DNA of 64,000 nt from Nitrososphaera sp. (GTDB taxonomy: Archaea > Thermoproteota > Nitrososphaeria > Nitrososphaerales > Nitrososphaeraceae). The stretch covers positions 62,001 to 126,000 of the forward strand of contig JAJUFP010000003.1 in assembly GCA_029263715.1 (NCBI GenBank), in the 5' to 3' direction. The notes beneath the pieces were generated by a model. It saw only the letters and a program-made list of their open reading frames with translations, made no database searches and was not told the DNA's origin. Shown here piece after piece: positions 1-8,482 of the stretch. The translations under genes and the position numbers were made by a program. Position 1 is the first letter of the stretch. Each line of letters begins with the position of its first letter.

Positions 1-81
1 CCAATTTCTGGCTGTAAAAAGGTTGCGAAGTAAGCACTGGCTTACTGCCGGCTTTATACACCGGAACTGCGAATTAACACC

Positions 82-582
82 GTGCTTACAGAACGGCAGC
101 TGCAGTTCCGTGCCAAAGTCTCCGCGTTTAAGGACTTTAACGAGGCATTCGAGCTGGTAAAATCGGCCGTTTTTACAAAATTCAAGATGCACAGGGCAGG
201 TCTGAGCCTTGTCCTGCAGGTGATGCCCACTCGCCTTGGGGCCTATCACATCCTTGGATCAAACGTCATTGCTGTGAACAGCTACGTTCTGGCTGCCATA
301 AAGAACATGACAGTGCCTGAAGAGTACAACGCCTACCTGTTCATGGTGCTTGCCCATGAATACCTGCACAGCCTTGGTATTGTGGATGAAAACACAGTCC
401 GGCAGATGACTTTTGACCTCTGCCAGACGCTGCTGGGAGATGATCATTCCGCAACCAAGATGGCAAAAGAGGACCCTTCATCGCTGTATCCGCAGCTAAA
501 GGATATGGTAAATACGCAGTTTGGAAGGGAATTTCGGGTGGTCAGGAATTTTGATAAGGCCAACCAGTCCTACATACAGTAG
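82..582 (+). CDS. Small HExxH metallopeptidase-like protein
   Basis: A 166-residue protein with an HEYLH motif at residues 92-96, the HExxH zinc signature of zincin peptidases, inside a predicted helix. A third zinc ligand may be the His in the GDDHS segment or one of the following Glu residues; I cannot decide. There is no signal peptide or membrane segment, so it is probably cytoplasmic. The start is GTG at 82. The same frame is closed by TAA at 31-33 and no better start lies between, although CTG codons occur there. It stands alone, 118 bp before the dehydratase gene. The metal-site assignment is moderately safe; peptidase activity and substrate are unknown. Confidence 0.6.
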   Translation: MLTERQLQFRAKVSAFKDFNEAFELVKSAVFTKFKMHRAGLSLVLQVMPTRLGAYHILGSNVIAVNSYVLAAIKNMTVPEEYNAYLFMVLAHEYLHSLGIVDENTVRQMTFDLCQTLLGDDHSATKMAKEDPSSLYPQLKDMVNTQFGREFRVVRNFDKANQSYIQ

Positions 583-700
583 CCACGGAGACAATTAGTC
601 TGTACTAAATTTTACGCAAGAATCCGTGCAGAAATTGTACTTTTTCCAATGTAAGGGAGTTGAGAATGTATAAATAAGATAGAGGGAAAAGTACAACACC

Positions 701-2221
701 ATGCCAATTAGGAATGGGGCCGAATACATTCAGAGCCTCAGGGGAAGAGACGTAAAGGTATACCTTTTCGGAGAGTTAGTAAAGGAGCCGGTGGATCATC
801 CCATGATCCGGCCATCGATCAATGCTGTTGCAGCAACCTATGATCTTGCTAATGAAGATCCGGAAATTGCATCCGCTCAGTCCTCGCTTTCTGGACTCTC
901 AGTAAACAGATTCCTTCACATAGCGGAAAGCGCAGAGGACCTGGTCAACCAGAACCGCATGCAAAGAAAGCTTGGCCAGCTGACTGGAACATGCTTCCAA
1001 CGCTGCGTGGGAATGGATGCCCTGAACTCGCTTTATTCTACAACGTATGAGATAGACCAGAAGCACGGCACACAGTACCACAAACGGCTGATAGAATTCA
1101 TCAAAAAAGTACAGCAGGAAAACCTGGTCATAGGCGGTGCCATGACCGACGTCAAGGGAGATCGCAGTCTCTCGCCAAGCCAGCAGCCTGACCCGGACAT
1201 GTTTGTCCATATAACAAAGCGCGATGCCAACGGCATCTACGTCACCGGCGCCAAGGCGCACCAGACTGGATGCATCAACTCCCACTGGATTATCATCATG
1301 CCTACCATGAGGCTGAAGGGGGAAGACAAGGATTACGCCATCGTCGGTGCAATCCCGGTGGACGCAAAGGGGATCACCTACATCTATGGAAGGCAATCCT
1401 GCGACACCAGAAGCATGGAGGAAGGCGAAATCGATTCTGGCAATTCCAGGTTCGCCGGACAGGAGGCTATGATAATACTGGACAACGTGTTCATACCAAA
1501 CGAGCTGATATTCATGGACGGCGAGTACGAGTTTGCCGCCATGCTGGTTGAAAGGTTCACCTGCTACCACAGGAGAAGCTACGTCTGCAAGACGGGCCTT
1601 GGAGATGTTCTTATCGGCGCAGCAGCGGCAATAGCAGACTATAACGGCATCAGCAGCGCATCTCATATCAAGGACAAGCTGGTCGAGATGACGCACCTCA
1701 ATGAAACGATCTTTGCGGCTGGAATCGCGTCCTCATTTATGGCCCACAAGACGGCTTCAGGCAACTGGCAGAACGACGACATGCTGGCCAACGTTTGCAA
1801 GCACAACGTTACAAGGTTCCCCTATGAAATAGGCCGCATTGCCCAAGACATAGCCGGCGGCCTTATGGTTACTATGCCGTCAGAAAAGGACTTCCGCAGC
1901 CCCTCAACCGGACCGCTGCTTGAAAAGTATCTTAAGGGCAGAAAGGGCGTATCCACCGAGAACAGGATGCGTGTGCTCCGGCTGATAGAGAACATGACCC
2001 TTGGCCGCAACGCCGTAGGGTACCTGACCGAGTCGATGCACGGTGCAGGCTCTCCGCAGGCCCAGAGGATCCAGATAGCCCGCCAGATGCAGTTGGAGTA
2101 CAAGAAGAAGCTGGCCAAAAACCTTGCCAACGTCACGGAAGGCGAGGCGGCAGAGCTGGCCCAAGAGAACGCAGACTATTTCAACAAGATCTTTGGAAAC
2201 AGCAAGAAGGCAGCCAAGTAA
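701..2221 (+). CDS. abfD: 4-hydroxybutyryl-CoA dehydratase
   Basis: A flavin- and [4Fe-4S]-containing enzyme that dehydrates 4-hydroxybutyryl-CoA to crotonyl-CoA. It is the diagnostic step of the 3-hydroxypropionate/4-hydroxybutyrate CO2-fixation cycle of ammonia-oxidising archaea. The 506-residue length fits the family. Cys98 and Cys102 (TGTCFQRC), His290 (CYHRRSY) and Cys296 line up with the cluster ligands known from the clostridial enzyme; the His-Cys spacing is one residue shorter here. The acyl-CoA dehydrogenase-like fold is evident along the length. A TATA box (tataaata, about 668-675) lies about 28 nt before the ATG, so the mRNA is probably leaderless. It is a single-gene unit. Identification is secure. 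Confidence 0.96.
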   Translation: MPIRNGAEYIQSLRGRDVKVYLFGELVKEPVDHPMIRPSINAVAATYDLANEDPEIASAQSSLSGLSVNRFLHIAESAEDLVNQNRMQRKLGQLTGTCFQRCVGMDALNSLYSTTYEIDQKHGTQYHKRLIEFIKKVQQENLVIGGAMTDVKGDRSLSPSQQPDPDMFVHITKRDANGIYVTGAKAHQTGCINSHWIIIMPTMRLKGEDKDYAIVGAIPVDAKGITYIYGRQSCDTRSMEEGEIDSGNSRFAGQEAMIILDNVFIPNELIFMDGEYEFAAMLVERFTCYHRRSYVCKTGLGDVLIGAAAAIADYNGISSASHIKDKLVEMTHLNETIFAAGIASSFMAHKTASGNWQNDDMLANVCKHNVTRFPYEIGRIAQDIAGGLMVTMPSEKDFRSPSTGPLLEKYLKGRKGVSTENRMRVLRLIENMTLGRNAVGYLTESMHGAGSPQAQRIQIARQMQLEYKKKLAKNLANVTEGEAAELAQENADYFNKIFGNSKKAAK

Positions 2222-2283
2222 GGCTCCTTTCCTGAATTTTTGTAACCAATTTTTAAATAGTCGAATCATGCTTACGATTACGT

Positions 2284-2652
2284 ATGCCGCGACCGATTCA
2301 CTTTGACATTGCTGCAGACGACCCGGACAGAGCCATGAAGTTCTACAAGGGTGTCTTTGGCTGGAAGTTCAACAAGTGGGACGGTCCGCTAGACTACTGG
2401 CTTGTGACCACCGGCGAGAAGGATGAACCTGGCATAGACGGTGGGATCTCACGACGCAATAAGCAGATGCCGGGGGTAATGAACACCATTGGAGTCCCGT
2501 CGGTGGACAGGTACATGAAAAAGATAGAGGCCAAAGGTGGCAAAATACTGATGCCCAAGATGGCAATACCTGGCATTGGATGGTTTGCCACCTGTCAGGA
2601 CACAGAGGGCAACGTCTTTGGCATCATACAGGAGGATACCGAGGCCAAATAA
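2284..2652 (+). CDS. VOC-family (glyoxalase/dioxygenase-like) protein
   Basis: A 122-residue protein of the vicinal oxygen chelate superfamily. The N-terminal IHFDIAADDP strand with His6 is followed by a helix (residues 14-24) and the FYKGVFGW motif typical of glyoxalase/bleomycin-resistance-like proteins. Near the end, DTEGNVFGIIQE carries the usual C-terminal Glu metal ligand (about 117). This is a single-domain protein covering one pair of beta-alpha-beta-beta-beta modules, so it probably acts as a dimer. The reaction is unknown; members include lyases, isomerases and dioxygenases. A TATA-like ttaaata at about 2253-2259 lies about 28 nt from the ATG. It follows abfD by 62 bp but has its own promoter. 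Confidence 0.8.
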   Translation: MPRPIHFDIAADDPDRAMKFYKGVFGWKFNKWDGPLDYWLVTTGEKDEPGIDGGISRRNKQMPGVMNTIGVPSVDRYMKKIEAKGGKILMPKMAIPGIGWFATCQDTEGNVFGIIQEDTEAK

Positions 2653-2736
2653 TGACGCCTGCCTCGATTGCCGCCAAAAAGGATTATTTATCAGTTTAGC
2701 GAAAATTAGTCATCTAACATTAGGGGTTGTTGTAGG

Positions 2737-3147
2737 TTGAAATTGAATGATGCTCAGATTGACGATCTAACGGGGAAGGTCTTTAGAACTATCGTGAACA
2801 ACGGTAAGGACGGCATCCTGCAGTCCGAGCTCTGGAAGGAGCTGGCTCTAACAAGCCGGGACGGCTCCCGAGTTGCCATACGCCTCGAGAAACGATCCCT
2901 GATAAGGAGGGAAAAAATGCTTGAGAACGGTAGATGGACCTACAAGCTTTTCCCCGTAAAACTGCCGGTTGACACTTTTAGCATTGAAAAGGCCCCGTGT
3001 CTTACATGCCCTGTTGAGCACATGTGTTCCCTCGAGGGCTCTTACAGCCCCGTTACGTGCGGCCAGATTGAAGAATGGCTGGTTATGTCGCTTGATATTC
3101 TCAACCATAAAAAGGCCGAGGCTGAACAGCAGCCTAGCCAGACATGA
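2737..3147 (+). CDS. Rpc34/TFE-beta-like winged-helix Fe-S protein
   Basis: A 136-residue protein. The N-terminal half (about 8-72) has a winged-helix pattern. The C-terminal half carries Cys88, Cys91, Cys97 and Cys108 (CLTC, then MC, then TC), matching the cysteine cluster of the archaeal TFE-beta / eukaryotic RNA polymerase III RPC34(RPC39) family, which holds a cubane Fe-S cluster. The family acts in promoter opening together with TFE-alpha. It is shorter than the eukaryotic protein, with one recognisable winged helix. The start is TTG at 2737. The gene ends 10 nt before rlmE, so the two are probably co-transcribed. Family assignment is by cysteine spacing and context. Confidence 0.75.
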   Translation: MKLNDAQIDDLTGKVFRTIVNNGKDGILQSELWKELALTSRDGSRVAIRLEKRSLIRREKMLENGRWTYKLFPVKLPVDTFSIEKAPCLTCPVEHMCSLEGSYSPVTCGQIEEWLVMSLDILNHKKAEAEQQPSQT

Positions 3148-3157
3148 AGCTTTAGAA

Positions 3158-3754
3158 ATGAGGCTAGCAGACGCACGCAGAGATCATTACCGCAAGCTTG
3201 CAAAGGACCAGGGTTACCGTAGCAGGGCTGCGTACAAGCTTTTGCAACTGAACGATTCGTACCATATCCTCAGGAAGGGCGCCAAGGTCGTTGATGTGGG
3301 CTGTGCCCCGGGAGGATGGGTGCAGGTAGCAGCAAAGCAGGTGGGCAGCGGCGGCCGGGTCGTGGGAGTAGACCTAAAAGAGGTCGAGCCGGTGGCCGGC
3401 GCCGCGATATTTCAGGGAGATATTGAAGATCCCATGACCGTTAGCAGGATAGCTGAGGCGTTGCAGGAAAAAGCTGATGTCCTGCTCTCGGACCTTGCGC
3501 CCAATGTCAGTGGGGTCTGGGACATAGACCATGCGAGGCAGATATCGCTCTCAAAAAGCGCCTTCTCTCTTGCCCAGAAGGTGTTGAAGGTCGGCGGAAA
3601 TGCAGTCTTTAAGGTCTTTGAAGGCGAGTTTCTAAACGAGTTTAAAAACGAGTTAAAGAAAAGCTTTGAGAAGGTCCTTCTCAGCAAACCCACCGCCAGC
3701 CGGCAGGAGAGTAGCGAGCTGTACCTCGTCTGCCTCAACTTCAGGGGCAGCTAA
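3158..3754 (+). CDS. rlmE: RlmE/FtsJ-type 2'-O-ribose RNA methyltransferase
   Basis: A SAM-dependent methyltransferase of 198 residues, predicted to methylate a 2'-O ribose in 23S rRNA or tRNA. The catalytic K-D-K-E tetrad is visible: Lys27 (RSRAAYKL), Asp112 (LSDLAPN), Lys152 (FKVFEG) and Glu187 (SSELYLV). The SAM-binding loop is VDVGCAPGGW (about 45-54). The frame is open upstream to 2969, but that part overlaps the preceding gene. ATG 3158, 10 nt after that gene's stop, gives the normal family length, so I place the start there. It is probably translated from the same mRNA as the TFE-beta-like gene. Confidence 0.92.
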   Translation: MRLADARRDHYRKLAKDQGYRSRAAYKLLQLNDSYHILRKGAKVVDVGCAPGGWVQVAAKQVGSGGRVVGVDLKEVEPVAGAAIFQGDIEDPMTVSRIAEALQEKADVLLSDLAPNVSGVWDIDHARQISLSKSAFSLAQKVLKVGGNAVFKVFEGEFLNEFKNELKKSFEKVLLSKPTASRQESSELYLVCLNFRGS

Positions 3755-3845
3755 ACTCGTATTCAGACGAAATAATCCAAACGAACTCAACTAAAGTGCA
3801 TTAAATTAATTAACAAGTTTTGTGCGCTTTACACTACAGTAGGCC

Positions 3846-5012
3846 ATGTCCCGGCAGCCTGCAGACTATCAGCGGAACCACAAGATAGAGGTTCCAAAGG
3901 GCCCGGAGTCCTCCCCCAGTCGACTTCTTGTACTCTGCATAGACCGGGACGATGACATCGGCTCAAAAGGCGGCATTGAAACTCCCGTGGTGGGGCGTGA
4001 TCAGTGCATCAACGCCGGGACCAGACTTGCAATAGAGGACCCGGAAGACGCCGACGCCAACGCCATCTTTGGGGCTGTCAAGACATACGAGGAGCTTGTC
4101 AGCAAGGGCTACGACGTCGAAGTCGCGGTGGTGGCCGGCAAATACAACCGCGGCGTTGAGGCGGACGAAAAGATAAGCCGGGAAGTGCAGGCAATCCTGT
4201 CAAGGTATCAGGCCACCGGGGCAGTGATAGTTTCAGACGGCGAGGACGACGAGACCGTTTTGCCGGTCATACAGTCCAGAGTTCCAGTAGTCTCTGTACA
4301 GCGTATAATCATCAGGCACAGCAGGAGCGTCGAGTACTCTTATGCTGTTTTCGGCCGTTACATCAAGGCATTGATGTACGACCCACAGTACTCCAAATTC
4401 TTTCTTGGAGTGCCAGGAGCCCTGCTCTTGGCCGGCGGTCTAGCGGTAGCCTTTGAACAGACCAAGTGGCTGACGGTCATGATACTGGCCATACTTGGAG
4501 GCGCGTTTATAGTCCGTGCCTTTGACATAGACAGGACGGTAAGTTCACTTGGCAAGCTGTCACCTACGGACTTCATCAAGATATTCTCAGTTATAGGAGG
4601 CATACTGGTCATACTTGCAGCCATCGCAAACGGCATCTCAAGTATACCCCATGACATACCTGTATACAACATGAATGCCCTGGAGATAGTTACCAACAAG
4701 ACCATAGTGGGAAGCTTTGCAAAGGGCACGATAACCCTTCTCTGGATCGGAATTGCCACCGTCCTTGGCGGCGTGTTTCTGGCAAACTGGCTGAAGGGAA
4801 GCTCCCGCGAGGTATCAGAGATACTGAGGCTGGTGGTGCTGGGGCTTTTGTACATACCCGTAGTCCAGTTTGCCTCGGTACTGACCGAGGGCACAAGCCC
4901 GTTCACCCTCATCTCTTCGCTGCTGATAGGCCTTGCAGTCTCGCTTGTGGCTGCCACGATACTGTACCAGCGCTTCAGACACAGGAGAAGCGGCGAGGCG
5001 CTGAAACACTAA
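3846..5012 (+). CDS. DUF373 family membrane protein
   Basis: A 388-residue protein matching the archaeal DUF373 family. A soluble N-terminal domain (about 1-170) contains a conserved RLLVLCIDRDDDIG segment with an acidic cluster, then VVAGKYNRG and VIVSDGEDDE motifs. After it come about six hydrophobic segments from residue 180 to 378, so the protein sits in the cytoplasmic membrane with a large cytosolic head. The acidic motifs suggest metal or nucleotide binding, but no activity is established. The gene starts at ATG 3846, and an AT-rich stretch at about 3800-3815 may hold its promoter. A 49-codon ORF begins 27 bp after it. Confidence 0.85.
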   Translation: MSRQPADYQRNHKIEVPKGPESSPSRLLVLCIDRDDDIGSKGGIETPVVGRDQCINAGTRLAIEDPEDADANAIFGAVKTYEELVSKGYDVEVAVVAGKYNRGVEADEKISREVQAILSRYQATGAVIVSDGEDDETVLPVIQSRVPVVSVQRIIIRHSRSVEYSYAVFGRYIKALMYDPQYSKFFLGVPGALLLAGGLAVAFEQTKWLTVMILAILGGAFIVRAFDIDRTVSSLGKLSPTDFIKIFSVIGGILVILAAIANGISSIPHDIPVYNMNALEIVTNKTIVGSFAKGTITLLWIGIATVLGGVFLANWLKGSSREVSEILRLVVLGLLYIPVVQFASVLTEGTSPFTLISSLLIGLAVSLVAATILYQRFRHRRSGEALKH

Positions 5013-5039
5013 ATAATGCTGCGCCTGCAGTTTTGAGAA

Positions 5040-5189
5040 ATGCCAGAGCACGGCGACTTTGATCCCGGCGCAAAAAAATGGTACTGCAGCTACTGGATGG
5101 ACTTTGAAGAATGGGAAGATGTTCATGACTATAGCCCGCCCGAGATGGCCGGGGCAGACGAAAAACAAGAGCCAGAAGAGGACGAATAG
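5040..5189 (+). CDS. Small acidic aromatic-rich protein (49 aa)
   Basis: ATG at 5040, 27 nt after the DUF373 stop, opens 49 codons ending at TAG 5187-5189. The product begins MPEHGDFDPG, has the aromatic run WYCSYW and WMDFEEWEDVHDY-like acidic/aromatic stretch, and ends in a Glu/Asp-rich tail. No family recognised. The tight spacing after the DUF373 gene and a biased, non-random composition favour a real small gene; it could be a co-transcribed partner of DUF373. There is no homology evidence that I can see. Confidence 0.5.
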   Translation: MPEHGDFDPGAKKWYCSYWMDFEEWEDVHDYSPPEMAGADEKQEPEEDE

Positions 5190-5225
5190 CATAAAATATA
5201 CAAACCACCGCCGCGACCTGATTGT

Positions 5226-5648
5226 GTGGTCGACGAGCGGTCTGCCGGAGCAGTGTTGTTCTATGCTGCCAGCCAAGAACCGGAGTATCTGCTGTTGCAT
5301 TACACTGCCGGCCACTGGGACTTTCCAAAGGGGAATATAGAGCAAGGAGAAAGCGAGATAGAGGCAGCTTCCCGGGAGATCCGAGAAGAGACGGGAATCT
5401 CTGATGTAGAATTTGTGGACGGGTTTCGCCACAAGATCTCCTACAAGTACAGGAAGGGCAGAAAGCTGGTAAACAAGGAAGTCGTGCTGTACCTGGCAAA
5501 GACAAAGACAAAGGAGGTCAAACTCTCCCACGAACACATCGGCTACGCATGGAAAAAATACGATGACGCGATGAACCAGCTGACTTTTAAGAACGCCAAG
5601 AATCTGCTTGCCGCGGCCAGAGACTTTTTGCAGAAATCATCTGCATGA
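5226..5648 (+). CDS. Nudix hydrolase (diadenosine polyphosphatase-like)
   Basis: A 140-residue Nudix protein. The Nudix box is complete: Gly36, Glu42, then REIREETGI at residues 50-58 (G-x5-E-x7-REU-x-EE-x-GU). It is preceded by HWDFPKG, the arrangement seen in small Ap4A hydrolases, which cleave dinucleoside polyphosphates; the exact substrate remains a guess. The start is GTG at 5226. An ATAAAATATA stretch at about 5190-5199 sits about 30 nt upstream and looks like its TATA box. The 3' end overlaps the convergent pyrF gene by 12 bp. Confidence 0.88.
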   Translation: MVDERSAGAVLFYAASQEPEYLLLHYTAGHWDFPKGNIEQGESEIEAASREIREETGISDVEFVDGFRHKISYKYRKGRKLVNKEVVLYLAKTKTKEVKLSHEHIGYAWKKYDDAMNQLTFKNAKNLLAAARDFLQKSSA

Positions 5649-6380
5649 AAGGGCCTTTGCCTGGATCTCCCTTGCAGCCCTCGCAGGATCGTCTGCTTCA
5701 ACTATGGACCTGCCAACTATCAGGTAATCCGATCCGCTCTTGATGGCTTTTGCGATGTCTCCTCCCTGTGCGCCAACGCCAGGCGAGTATACAGGAAGCG
5801 AAAAACCCTGTCTTTTCTTTTTGCGCATGACTTGCTTCATTATCTCAGTCTGGGTAGCGCCGACCACTATGCCGTCAGCGTCGGCGCGCAAAGCTCTGTC
5901 AAGAAAGACATGATACAGCGACTTGCTGTTCAGCTTCAGGCCGTAGCCTTCCTTTGCGCCGGGATGGCTCATGTATACCAGCGCGATGACGCCGGCATCC
6001 ATCTCATGGGCCTTCTGCACAAGCTCGTCAAGTTCGCCAGAACCCATGAACGGGTTGGCAATGACCGCATCAAAACCCATCCTAACAAGGTGGTGCAGCG
6101 CGATCTCGTTGGTATGTTCTATGTCATTAAGCTTGATGTCTGCTATGCACTGCAGGCCGTGCGAGTGTCCAAGCCCCGTGATCTCTGAAGTCTCGCGTGC
6201 AGACAGCGGCAGAAGGAGGTGGAAGTTAATTTTCACGGCGCATACGTGCTCTGCAACTGCCTCGACGGTCTTTACAGCAAACTGTTTCAAGTTTTTCCTG
6301 TCAACCGGCGGGTCAAGCGCTAGAACTACCGGGCTTCTTTCTGCTGCTTTTGCCATCCTTTTGCGGAAGGGCTCAGTCAT
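5637..6380 (-). CDS. pyrF: Orotidine 5'-phosphate decarboxylase
   Basis: Catalyses OMP to UMP, the last step of de novo pyrimidine synthesis. The protein has 247 residues and a TIM-barrel pattern. Asp22/Pro near the N-terminus (VVLALDPP), Lys50 (CAVKINFH) and the catalytic DIKLNDIEHT motif with Asp81, Lys83 and Asp86 are present, followed by GVGAQGGD and a phosphate-binding IVGRSIVEA near the C-terminus. It overlaps the upstream same-strand gene by 8 bp, so the two are probably translationally coupled. It is convergent with the Nudix gene. Confidence 0.94.
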   Translation of the reverse strand: MTEPFRKRMAKAAERSPVVLALDPPVDRKNLKQFAVKTVEAVAEHVCAVKINFHLLLPLSARETSEITGLGHSHGLQCIADIKLNDIEHTNEIALHHLVRMGFDAVIANPFMGSGELDELVQKAHEMDAGVIALVYMSHPGAKEGYGLKLNSKSLYHVFLDRALRADADGIVVGATQTEIMKQVMRKKKRQGFSLPVYSPGVGAQGGDIAKAIKSGSDYLIVGRSIVEADDPARAAREIQAKALSCR

Positions 6381-7071
6381 AGACCTTTACCAGCGGATGG
6401 CTGTCTGCCAGCCTTATCACCTTGAGATAGATGTAGCCGTGTTCTGCAAGGCTGGAGGTAAAAGATGGCTGTTCAACCTTCTGGCTTGCATACCGTAAGA
6501 AAGATCCCGCCGGTTCTGCGTTAAGGAGCACATAGTAAAAGTATGAGAAGGAATCGTTATCGTTCATACTCATATGGGTGCCCAGTACCACTTTTCCTTG
6601 TTCCTTGAACAGGAAGAGCGGCAGCGGCGCCTCCTCGTAGATGGTCTTGTATGCGGCCACCTTTGCCAGACTTGCCAAGTCTCGAAGCCTTATTGCCACG
6701 TACCCTGACTTTTTGTCGATCCTGGCCGCCCTGGCAAGGGACGGGGGCATCTCATCTACCTTGATGATGGGCGCGTACACAAACGTGGGATTGCCGACAG
6801 AATTGGCCAAGATCACCTCTTCAACACCGTTGCTTTCGCGGTAAGCCAGGTACTGCGCGTCTCCAACCTCTGATTCCACGTAGTAAATCACCGGCCGCCC
6901 ATCTATGACGTCCAGCTGGACAGCAAGCACATTCTTGCCACCAAATGTAAGGGAAAATGCTGGTATGGGCGCTCGCTCCAGCGCACAGACCAGCCGGCTA
7001 AAACTCTTGATGTCTGTCAGTGCAATGTAACACGGCGCCTTTATCCTCAATTCGCAGTACGGTTGATACAT
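6373..7071 (-). CDS. Conserved hypothetical protein upstream of pyrF
   Basis: A 232-residue soluble protein with alternating beta-rich and helical segments, no membrane span and no recognised motif. Its C-terminal codons overlap the pyrF start by 8 bp, giving a two-gene operon. The pattern of about 30-residue hydrophobic strands separated by charged turns is compatible with a sliding-clamp-like or other beta-sheet fold, but I cannot support a family. The start ATG at 7069-7071 lies in a short region shared with the divergent gene that starts at 7105, so the two promoters must overlap. Confidence 0.7.
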   Translation of the reverse strand: MYQPYCELRIKAPCYIALTDIKSFSRLVCALERAPIPAFSLTFGGKNVLAVQLDVIDGRPVIYYVESEVGDAQYLAYRESNGVEEVILANSVGNPTFVYAPIIKVDEMPPSLARAARIDKKSGYVAIRLRDLASLAKVAAYKTIYEEAPLPLFLFKEQGKVVLGTHMSMNDNDSFSYFYYVLLNAEPAGSFLRYASQKVEQPSFTSSLAEHGYIYLKVIRLADSHPLVKVYD

Positions 7072-7104
7072 ACAGTATTAAAGTCATCCGCCCTGCTGTA
7101 TGCA

Positions 7105-7407
7105 GTGTTGGACAGGCTGCACGACTTTGTAGAACAGGCCAGAAAGATACTAGAGTCAGAGCAGCCTGACGAATCCTCCATCTGGAGGGCCTACGTTGCG
7201 CTGGAATCAGCCATACTGGATCTGAAATTAGCACACAATCTAGAGCATGAAAAACAGCCTTCCAGTCCAAAGCGGAACGCAAAAAAAGACGAGCTAATTC
7301 TGGCTGCAAGGAAAAAACTTAGAGAAATCGACGTCGAGGGAGATAAAAAAGCCCTGCTTTACAATTTAAGGTCGTGCCGAAACGCGCTGAAGGCTTTGCT
7401 GTCCTAG
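7105..7407 (+). CDS. Small alpha-helical hypothetical protein
   Basis: A mostly helical, charged protein of 100 residues (LHDFVEQARKIL near the start, ending in NALKALLS). I choose GTG 7105 because a TATA-like gtattaaag is centred near 7078, 27 nt upstream. The frame is open to a TTG at 7063, but that would overlap the divergent gene's start codon. Family unknown. The composition, with repeated Leu and charged residues, resembles HEPN-like or tetratricopeptide-sized helical bundles, but there is no diagnostic motif. The end overlaps purA by 4 bp, convergently. Confidence 0.65.
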   Translation: MLDRLHDFVEQARKILESEQPDESSIWRAYVALESAILDLKLAHNLEHEKQPSSPKRNAKKDELILAARKKLREIDVEGDKKALLYNLRSCRNALKALLS

Positions 7408-8405
7408 CGGCGGTCGATGACGTCTTCCAGTTCCGGCCCGGTACCAATCAGCGTGACTTTGACGCCGGTACCAGCCTCGATCTCCTCGATGAATTTTCTG
7501 GCCCTGTCAGGCAGCTTGGCGTATTCGCGCAGCCCTGCGGTTTCCGGGAATACGACATCCAGCTTTGTCACCGCAATCTGGGTCGCGCTGTTTATCCTGA
7601 CGGCCTTTTTGGCAAGGTCCATGTCAAACGGCGCAGCCCTTCTCTGCCTTCCGGTGACGCTACCAAATTCAAGCCAGCCGCGTTTTTTGGCCTCTTCCTC
7701 GTCAAGCTCGTTTTGCAAGGGGCCTCCGCCCACCCTAGTTACGTAGGCCTTGAAAACCACCAGCACTTCGTCTACTTTTTTTGGGCCGATGCCCACATCG
7801 GAGCATATTGCGGATGCCGTAACATCCTTTGACGTGACGTAGGGGTATCCGCCGTGGAAAAGCGAAAGATACGTACCCTGGGTGCCCTCGACTAGGACTT
7901 TTTCTCCGTTTTCCAGCGCGTAGTTGACGGAGTTGCTGACATCCTCTATGTACAGCGATAGTTCGGGGATCTCCTTAGCCAGTTTCAGGGTTCTAAGGGC
8001 CCTATCAGAGTTGGCCGGTCCTGTTCCCGTGCCTGTAGTTCCAACCTTGCCCTTCAAATGGTCCTCGCTTTTGTCCGTGTCGATATGCTGCTGCTCGATT
8101 ATGCCGCACTGGGCGTCAACATAGGTCCGGTCGTCGGCCTGGAACTGAGATACTTCATTTAGCAGCACCTTGGGGTTTACCAGAACCCCTGCCCCTATCA
8201 GGAGCCGTGTAGAAGCGTTAAGTACCGCGCTTGGAAGCATGCGGACCTTGTATTCTTTACCATTGAAGGTAAAGGTGTGGCCGGCATTGGGACCAACTCC
8301 ACCACGCACGGCTATGGAAGGGTTGTCCTTCTTGGCAAGGTACGCGATTATCTTGCCCTTGCCTTCGTCACCGAAAAAGCCTCCAACTGTCACAAGAGAC
8401 GGCAT
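7404..8405 (-). CDS. purA: Adenylosuccinate synthetase
   Basis: Joins IMP and aspartate with GTP to give adenylosuccinate, the first committed step to AMP. It has 333 residues, the short archaeal form (bacterial enzymes are about 430). The N-terminal GGFFGDEGKGK loop supplies the catalytic Asp13 and phosphate-binding Lys; GPNAGHTF carries the catalytic His at about 43. GTTGTGTGPA and VTKLDVVF match the IMP- and GTP-binding segments. The start ATG is 27 nt downstream of a attaaatag TATA box at about 8428-8436, consistent with a leaderless transcript. Confidence 0.95.
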   Translation of the reverse strand: MPSLVTVGGFFGDEGKGKIIAYLAKKDNPSIAVRGGVGPNAGHTFTFNGKEYKVRMLPSAVLNASTRLLIGAGVLVNPKVLLNEVSQFQADDRTYVDAQCGIIEQQHIDTDKSEDHLKGKVGTTGTGTGPANSDRALRTLKLAKEIPELSLYIEDVSNSVNYALENGEKVLVEGTQGTYLSLFHGGYPYVTSKDVTASAICSDVGIGPKKVDEVLVVFKAYVTRVGGGPLQNELDEEEAKKRGWLEFGSVTGRQRRAAPFDMDLAKKAVRINSATQIAVTKLDVVFPETAGLREYAKLPDRARKFIEEIEAGTGVKVTLIGTGPELEDVIDRR

Positions 8406-8482
8406 GAGTTTTCTCCTATCGCGTCGCTATTTAATCCCAGCGGGGACACGGATTAAATTGACCAGGCTGCTTCGCAGTATGC

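Noticed and set aside
899-1696. A 265-codon frame opposite abfD
   Set aside because: Mirror of a confidently identified gene, with no promoter or domain.
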